Assembly (NCBI RefSeq): GCF_030489605.1
Contig: NZ_JAUKFY010000018.1
Location: 34,600-98,599, forward strand
Direction of reading: 5' to 3'
DNA length: 64,000 bases
Source: Brevibacillus laterosporus
GTDB taxonomy: Bacteria > Bacillota > Bacilli > Brevibacillales > Brevibacillaceae
A program made the position numbers and the translations under genes. A model generated the notes under the pieces. That model ran no database searches. It saw only the letters and a list, made by a program, of their open reading frames with translations, and was not told where the DNA came from. Shown piece by piece: positions 59,738 to 64,000 of the stretch (positions within the stretch are counted from its first letter, which is position 1; each line of letters starts with the position of its first letter).

Positions 59738-59835
59738 AGCTGACATTCTCCTTTGTGGTAGAAATATACAATTGTTTATCTGTACTATTCTACAACTTTC
59801 TTTAAGGCTTGGGAAAGGAAAAACAAGAATGAGCA

Positions 59836-59853
59836 AGAATGAATATTCAGAAG
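59836..59853. promoter_or_regulatory. FadR-box-like site upstream of acyl-CoA ligase
   Basis: The sequence reads AGAATGAATATTCAGAAG. Against the B. subtilis FadR consensus TGAATGANTANTCATTCA it matches six of seven positions of the left arm, the TA centre and TCA of the right arm. A FadR-like gene lies 2 kb downstream. Confidence 0.45.
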
Positions 59854-59865
59854 CAAACGTTTGCA
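59851..59865. promoter_or_regulatory. cre-like site upstream of acyl-CoA ligase
   Basis: AAGCAAACGTTTGCA contains the perfect 12-base palindrome GCAAACGTTTGC and differs from the cre consensus WTGNAANCGNWNNCW at one defined position. It abuts the FadR-like site. Confidence 0.5.
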
Positions 59866-59931
59866 GGCGGTTCGTGCAACTAGAAAAGCTCCGGTCCCAA
59901 AAAGTAAATAGAAGAGGGGGAGTTTGCGTTG

Positions 59932-61551
59932 ATGAATGCACAATTAACACTTGCGCCTATGATGGAAAGAGCAGAAAAAATGTTTGGAAAAAAACAGGTA
60001 ATATCACGTACATCTACTGGTATCTATCGATTCACCTACACAGAGATTGCAGAAAGAACAAGACGTTTGGCCAGTGCGCTTGAAGCCCTTGGTATTAAAC
60101 GCGGGGAACGAGTAGGAACCCTTGCATGGAATCATCACCGACATTTAGAAGCCTACTTCGCTATCCCTAGTATGGGGGCGGTATTGCATACCATTAATAT
60201 CCGCTTATCTCCTGAGCATATCATCTATATCATTAATCACGCAGAAGATCAGGTTCTGTTGATAGACGATGACATTCTTCCATTAATCGAGCAGATAAAA
60301 GATCACTTACGCACTGTAAAGGCATATGTACTGATGACGGATCACGATCAATTGCCTGCCTCAAATCTACAACCTCTTTACTCCTATGAACAGCTATTAA
60401 AAGAAGCAGACCCTTCCTATCAATATCCAACTGACATCCAAGAGAGAGATCCAGCAGGTATGTGTTACACGTCTGCTACTACAGGGAACCCAAAGGGCGT
60501 TATCTATTCTCATCGCGGAATTGTATTGCACTCTATGTCTCTAGGGCTAGCAGATACACTAGCATTGGCTGAAAAAGATGTCGCAATGCCGGTAGTTCCG
60601 ATGTTTCACGTAAATGCGTGGGGCTTTCCTTTTGCAGCCACCTGGTTTGGTTGTACGCAAGTGATGCCAGGACCGCGCTTTACGCCTCAGATTTTAGCTC
60701 ATTTGATTGAAACAGAAAAAGTAAGCATTACAGCCGGAGTGCCAACGATTTGGTTAGGTCTTTTACAGGAATTGGAGAATGGCCGATACGAAACCTCCAG
60801 TTTGCGAGCCGTTGTTTGCGGTGGATCTGCTTCTCCTCGAAGTTTAGTGGAGACGTATCGTAAAAAATTTAATATTCCCTTCTATGTAGCCTACGGGATG
60901 ACGGAAACAAGCCCGTTAGTTACTTGCTCTAAATTAAAAAGCTATCAGGAGGAAAAGTTATCGGAGGAAGAAAAATTAGATTTCCTCTGCAAACAGGGAA
61001 CATTGGTTCCTTGCCTTCAGATGAAGATAGTGGGACCGAATGGAGAAGTGAAGGCGGATGGAGAAGAGATGGGCGAACTGTTAATTCGTGGTCCATGGAT
61101 TGCGGATAGCTATTATAAAGATGAGCGCAGTGAAGAGACATTCCAAGATGGCTGGCTACATACGGGAGACGTAGCGACTGTAGATGCAGAAGGATTTGTG
61201 AAGCTAGTTGACCGCACAAAGGATTTAATTAAGAGTGGAGGAGAATGGATTTCTTCTGTAGATGTGGAAAATGCGCTGATGGGCCATGAGGCTATAGCAG
61301 AGGCTTCTTGCGTGGGTGTACCTCATCCGCAATGGGGAGAACGACCAATCGCGTGCGTTGTATTAAAAGAGGGACAAAGCGCTTCAAAGGAAGAGCTATT
61401 TGCCTTTTTGGAGCCTAAATTTGCCAAGTGGTGGCTGCCAGATGATGTCCTCTTTGTAAAGGAGATTCCCAAAACATCTGTAGGCAAATTCTTAAAACGA
61501 GCGTTACGTGAGCATATTGTTGAGCATTATGCAAAGGAACCGCAAGCATAA
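59932..61551 (+). CDS. Fatty acyl-CoA ligase
   Basis: 539 residues of the ANL adenylating family. The AMP-binding P-loop is YTSATTGNPKGVIYSHRG (about 178-195), with YGMTETSP near 321, WLHTGDVATVD near 411 and the C-terminal catalytic Lys in KTSVGKFLKRAL near 520. It activates a fatty acid to acyl-CoA for degradation or incorporation; chain length preference is unclear, medium to long being usual for this subgroup. Start is TTG 59929 or ATG 59932 behind GAGGGGG. FadR- and cre-like sites precede it. Confidence 0.9.
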   Translation: MNAQLTLAPMMERAEKMFGKKQVISRTSTGIYRFTYTEIAERTRRLASALEALGIKRGERVGTLAWNHHRHLEAYFAIPSMGAVLHTINIRLSPEHIIYIINHAEDQVLLIDDDILPLIEQIKDHLRTVKAYVLMTDHDQLPASNLQPLYSYEQLLKEADPSYQYPTDIQERDPAGMCYTSATTGNPKGVIYSHRGIVLHSMSLGLADTLALAEKDVAMPVVPMFHVNAWGFPFAATWFGCTQVMPGPRFTPQILAHLIETEKVSITAGVPTIWLGLLQELENGRYETSSLRAVVCGGSASPRSLVETYRKKFNIPFYVAYGMTETSPLVTCSKLKSYQEEKLSEEEKLDFLCKQGTLVPCLQMKIVGPNGEVKADGEEMGELLIRGPWIADSYYKDERSEETFQDGWLHTGDVATVDAEGFVKLVDRTKDLIKSGGEWISSVDVENALMGHEAIAEASCVGVPHPQWGERPIACVVLKEGQSASKEELFAFLEPKFAKWWLPDDVLFVKEIPKTSVGKFLKRALREHIVEHYAKEPQA

Positions 61552-61635
61552 GGAAAGATAGGTGTTACGTTATCAGATAAACGTCTAGCCCTTCTTTTTC
61601 TCTAATGAATATGTTAAGAGAAAGGGGGACTTTCT

Positions 61636-61776
61636 ATGGAGTGGATTCGCTGTCAGTGTCAGCGATATGCGCAGCTTTGGTGGAAGGAACAGAATCTGGA
61701 CGTTCAAGAAATAGCTTTACTGTTTGGATTAGGTATAATTAGTTTGTTTGGGGTTATTTATTTCATTTTACTATAG
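61636..61776 (+). CDS. 46-aa single-span membrane protein
   Basis: A small frame with an excellent ribosome binding site (AAAGGGGG, seven bases before ATG 61636) and a terminator 10 bases after its stop. The N-terminal half is soluble and Trp/Gln-rich (QRYAQLWWKEQ). The C-terminal half is one hydrophobic segment (about residues 27-46). I do not recognise it. The signals and composition favour a real gene. Confidence 0.68.
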   Translation: MEWIRCQCQRYAQLWWKEQNLDVQEIALLFGLGIISLFGVIYFILL

Positions 61777-61785
61777 GTGTATAAA

Positions 61786-61816
61786 AGTCTTCTCTGCATC
61801 TAGGAGAAGGCTTTTT
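61786..61816 (+). terminator. Terminator after small membrane protein gene
   Basis: AAGTCTTCTC pairs with GAGAAGGCTT (one G-T pair), followed by T residues. Confidence 0.8.
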
Positions 61817-62040
61817 ACTTATTGTATTTCTAGCTTTTCTTACAATACAGGGCAACATAAATGTATAGAGCCTTGTCTGCTTTCAAGCATTTGCTGCATA
61901 GTGCGTAAAAATAGGGTGGTACTAGGGTACATTCTTCCTATGGCATTGCATGTAATAAACATTGTTGGGATAGGCCTGTTATGATAGGCTAAAATAATGG
62001 GAGATTGATATATAGCATTATCAATAGGTGAGGGGTTAAC

Positions 62041-62634
62041 GTGCGTAAATTAAAACCGAAGTATAAAAAGATTATAGAGGCTGCCACTGTCGTTATTGCC
62101 GAAAACGGGTTTCAACAGGCTCACGTTTCAAAGATTGCAAAAAGAGCCGGTGTTGCTGACGGTACTGTTTATTTATATTTTAAAAATAAAGAAGACATTT
62201 TGTTGTCGTTATTTGAAGATAAAATTACGGAGTTTTTAGAAGAAATGTCTCCTGATATAGATCGGGCGAGCAAGGCGACCGATAAGCTGCGCGTATTTGT
62301 AGAAGGTCATTTTTCGCGATTCTCGAATAATCCTCATTTTGCAATGGTAACCCAATTAGAATTAAGGCATTCCAATAAAGAGGTACGGCGCACAATTAAC
62401 AAGATTCTGAAGGATTATCTGTTCATGATTGATAAGATATTAAAGCTGGGAATTGAGAATGGAGAATTTGACCCACAGCTAGATATTAAAGTAACTCGTA
62501 GAATGGTTTTTGGCGTTGTCGATGATTTGATGACGAACTGGGTCATGAACGATCAAAATTACGATCTCATGGAGCTTACCGATAGTGTTTATCAATTTGT
62601 AAGCCGAGGCTGTGGAGTCGTTCAGAAGGCATGA
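62041..62634 (+). CDS. fadR: FadR-like TetR-family regulator
   Basis: 197 residues. The TetR helix-turn-helix is VSKIAKRAGVADGTVYLYFKNKEDIL (about residues 29-54). The ligand domain contains FAMVTQLELRHSN and the C-terminal WVMNDQNYDL, which agree closely with B. subtilis FadR (YsiA) as I recall it. FadR represses fatty-acid degradation genes and is released by long-chain acyl-CoA. The GTG at 62041 follows GAGGGG. The upstream acyl-CoA ligase with a FadR-like box is a probable target. Confidence 0.88.
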   Translation: MRKLKPKYKKIIEAATVVIAENGFQQAHVSKIAKRAGVADGTVYLYFKNKEDILLSLFEDKITEFLEEMSPDIDRASKATDKLRVFVEGHFSRFSNNPHFAMVTQLELRHSNKEVRRTINKILKDYLFMIDKILKLGIENGEFDPQLDIKVTRRMVFGVVDDLMTNWVMNDQNYDLMELTDSVYQFVSRGCGVVQKA

Positions 62635-62806
62635 AGTGAAACGGTGAATTTTATTGCGATTATTTTGATAAATAAGTTTTTTTATCCGGCCTTTATTGAA
62701 TGAAGAAGAATCCAATGAGAGAATAAACTTGTTTTGTGCAAGAGTTACAAATTTAGAAGCATCGTTTCTTTTGAAGTAGCTTATTATTGAGTAAAGGGGG
62801 ATGAAG

Positions 62807-63700
62807 ATGGTTACTTTTAAACGATTGACTCATCTGACTTTTAACGAAGCAGTGCGGCTTTGGAACGCAGGGTTTTCTGAATATTTCGTTGATATTCAGG
62901 TTGATACTGATTCTTTTTTGAAACGTTTAGGTAAGGATGAGCTTTCTCCTGATTTATCTATTGTAGCATGCAAGGACGAGGAGCCTATTGGGTTTATTCT
63001 AACCGGCTGGCGTACGATCAAAGGGAAAAAGATGGCCTGGAATGGCGGAACGGCAGTCAAACCTGAGTGGCGTGGACGTGGAATAGGAAAGCTGATGATG
63101 AAAGAATTACTCAGCATCTACGAGGAACTAAATATAGATATTGCTACCTTAGAAGCGATTGCTGAGAATAAAAGTGCGATATCTCTTTATGAGAAAATGG
63201 GGTATCAGATTGCAGGCAGAATTATCTTGATGAAACAACGCGGCGCACTACAGAAGGGGATTATTCCAGATAAGCCTTCCCGTTCATATATCATGAAGCA
63301 TGGTATGGCTTTTGAGGCGTTAACTATTCCCTTTTATCAGATATGGTCTCCTTATCAAGCTCAGGCTATGGGAATTCAGGACGGCGAATCGGTAATTGCT
63401 TATAATGAAGCAGGGCAATGTGTAGGCTATGCACTTTACCGAAGAATGTTTAATCAGTCGGGTGAAATGGAGGGGATAACTTTACAGCAATGTGAAATCA
63501 ATCCTCAATTAGACAGAGAGGAAAGGGACGTTATCACGAAGGAATTGCTCAGTTATGTGCTAAGTCCCGAATTAGAACATATAGAACGAAATACGAATAT
63601 GGTTGTATATGAAGAAACAGGGCTTTATTCTCTACTTCTTGATCTAGGTTTTACTTTAAGAATTGAACAAGTGTACATGATAAATCAATTAAAAAAATAA
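62807..63700 (+). CDS. Tandem GNAT-like acetyltransferase
   Basis: 297 residues. The first GNAT domain (about 1-148) has the acetyl-CoA motif AVKPEWRGRGIGKLMM near residues 83-98 and closes with SLYEKMGYQIAGRI. The second half (about 160-297) ends with LYSLLLDLGFTLRIEQVYM, which resembles a GNAT C-terminal motif but lacks the RGxGIG acetyl-CoA loop, so it looks like a degenerate second GNAT unit. Substrate unknown. The ATG at 62807 is spaced normally from AAAGGGGG; ATG 62801 is too close. Confidence 0.82.
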   Translation: MVTFKRLTHLTFNEAVRLWNAGFSEYFVDIQVDTDSFLKRLGKDELSPDLSIVACKDEEPIGFILTGWRTIKGKKMAWNGGTAVKPEWRGRGIGKLMMKELLSIYEELNIDIATLEAIAENKSAISLYEKMGYQIAGRIILMKQRGALQKGIIPDKPSRSYIMKHGMAFEALTIPFYQIWSPYQAQAMGIQDGESVIAYNEAGQCVGYALYRRMFNQSGEMEGITLQQCEINPQLDREERDVITKELLSYVLSPELEHIERNTNMVVYEETGLYSLLLDLGFTLRIEQVYMINQLKK

Positions 63701-63740
63701 TAGATTCAGTAGAGAGATATAATGATGTTTATTTTAATAG

Positions 63741-63786
63741 GAAAGAGATTCTGAAAGCATGGATAATCTATTAGAGTCTCTTTTCA
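63741..63786 (+). terminator. Terminator after GNAT gene
   Basis: GAAAGAGATTCT pairs with AGAGTCTCTTTTC (one mismatch), with a T-containing right flank. Confidence 0.8.
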
Positions 63787-63827
63787 CTCCTTTTATAGTT
63801 TGAAATATATGAATATATTATTAGGGG

Positions 63828-63856
63828 TTGCAAAGCTGTATTGAACGTGATAAGAT
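63828..63856 (+). promoter_or_regulatory. rrn-like promoter P1
   Basis: TTGCAA (63828-63833) and TAAGAT (63851-63856) are 17 bases apart, followed by CTTCTTGTCG. The stretch resembles the tandem promoters that precede rRNA operons in Bacillales. No coding frame follows before the window ends. Confidence 0.6.
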
Positions 63857-63932
63857 ACTTCTTGTCGCCTCACGAGAGGGTGATAAAGACAAGATGTTAA
63901 AGAAGTTAAGAAAAAACTTCTTAAAAAACATG

Positions 63933-63961
63933 TTGACTTTAACGAAAAAATCTGATAGAAT
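63933..63961 (+). promoter_or_regulatory. rrn-like promoter P2
   Basis: TTGACT (63933-63938) and TAGAAT (63956-63961) are 17 bases apart. The start region repeats ATTCTTGTCG as after P1. An AAGAAGTT/AACTTCTT inverted repeat lies just upstream (about 63900-63922). An rRNA or other stable-RNA transcript probably begins near 63968 and continues past the window. Confidence 0.65.
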
Positions 63962-64000
63962 TAATTCTTGTCGGCAGGAGAAAGTGACTGACGATAACGA

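Noticed and set aside
61748..61984. 78-codon plus-strand frame before fadR
   Set aside because: It overlaps the better-supported 46-aa gene and its terminator and lacks a ribosome binding site.

Overview
The window is a gene-dense, moderately AT-rich segment of a Bacillales chromosome. Evidence for this includes strong AGGAGG-type ribosome binding sites, frequent GTG/TTG starts, a Spo0E-like protein, a CotS-like kinase, HemQ, GlcT and FadR homologues, and a block whose gene content and order recall the yum/yui region of Bacillus subtilis. A Brevibacillus-like species is my best guess from overall protein character; this is inference. I saw no insertion sequence, prophage, CRISPR array, tRNA or plasmid function. 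All family assignments come from reading the translations, not from searches.

Layout. 1-9.5 kb: yumC (partial) and yumB/ndh diverge, followed by yuiA, yuiB, yuiC, yuiD, yuiE (leucyl aminopeptidase), a CoA-binding protein and yuiH, with two Nudix hydrolases, a signal-less BtuF-like protein and a DUF309 protein between them. 9.8-15.3 kb: CapA-like phosphatase, DUF3817 protein, and a divergent MFS exporter/SgrR-like regulator pair. 15.5-23.6 kb: coaA, hemQ, aspA, an AraC-type regulator, hutU and hutI. 24-28 kb: a three-gene operon of a secreted YcdB/YcdC-domain protein, an ECF sigma factor and a membrane-anchored YcdB/YcdC-domain putative anti-sigma factor, with an ECF-like promoter upstream. 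28-35 kb: DegV protein, then a complete ribose operon rbsR-K-D-A-C-B with two cre/RbsR-type operators.

35-48 kb: an unrecognised coiled-coil protein, a DoxX protein, then an amino-sugar PTS operon (glcT-like antiterminator, crr-like EIIA, nagB, nagE-like EIICB) with two RAT/terminator attenuators. Next come cutC, an LpdD-like protein, a YfcC-family transporter, psuG/psuK diverging from a DeoR-type regulator, a hypothetical protein, a Cof-type HAD phosphatase and an orphan LacI-type regulator. 49-64 kb: SIMPL protein, YqjA-like membrane protein, polysaccharide deacetylase, CotS-like kinase, a 53-aa Spo0E-like protein, a SurA-N protein, two paralogous PAS histidine kinases without response regulators (probable phosphorelay inputs), a thioesterase, a DUF952 protein, an acyl-CoA ligase with FadR- and cre-like sites, a fadR-like regulator and a tandem-GNAT protein. 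Two rrn-like promoters close the window, suggesting an rRNA operon begins just past the right edge.

Most of the region is ordinary housekeeping and sugar or amino-acid catabolism. The least conventional parts are the sigma/YcdB module, the doubled RAT attenuators, the paired 19-bp-spaced repeats at psuK/deoR, and the orphan protein at 35.2 kb.
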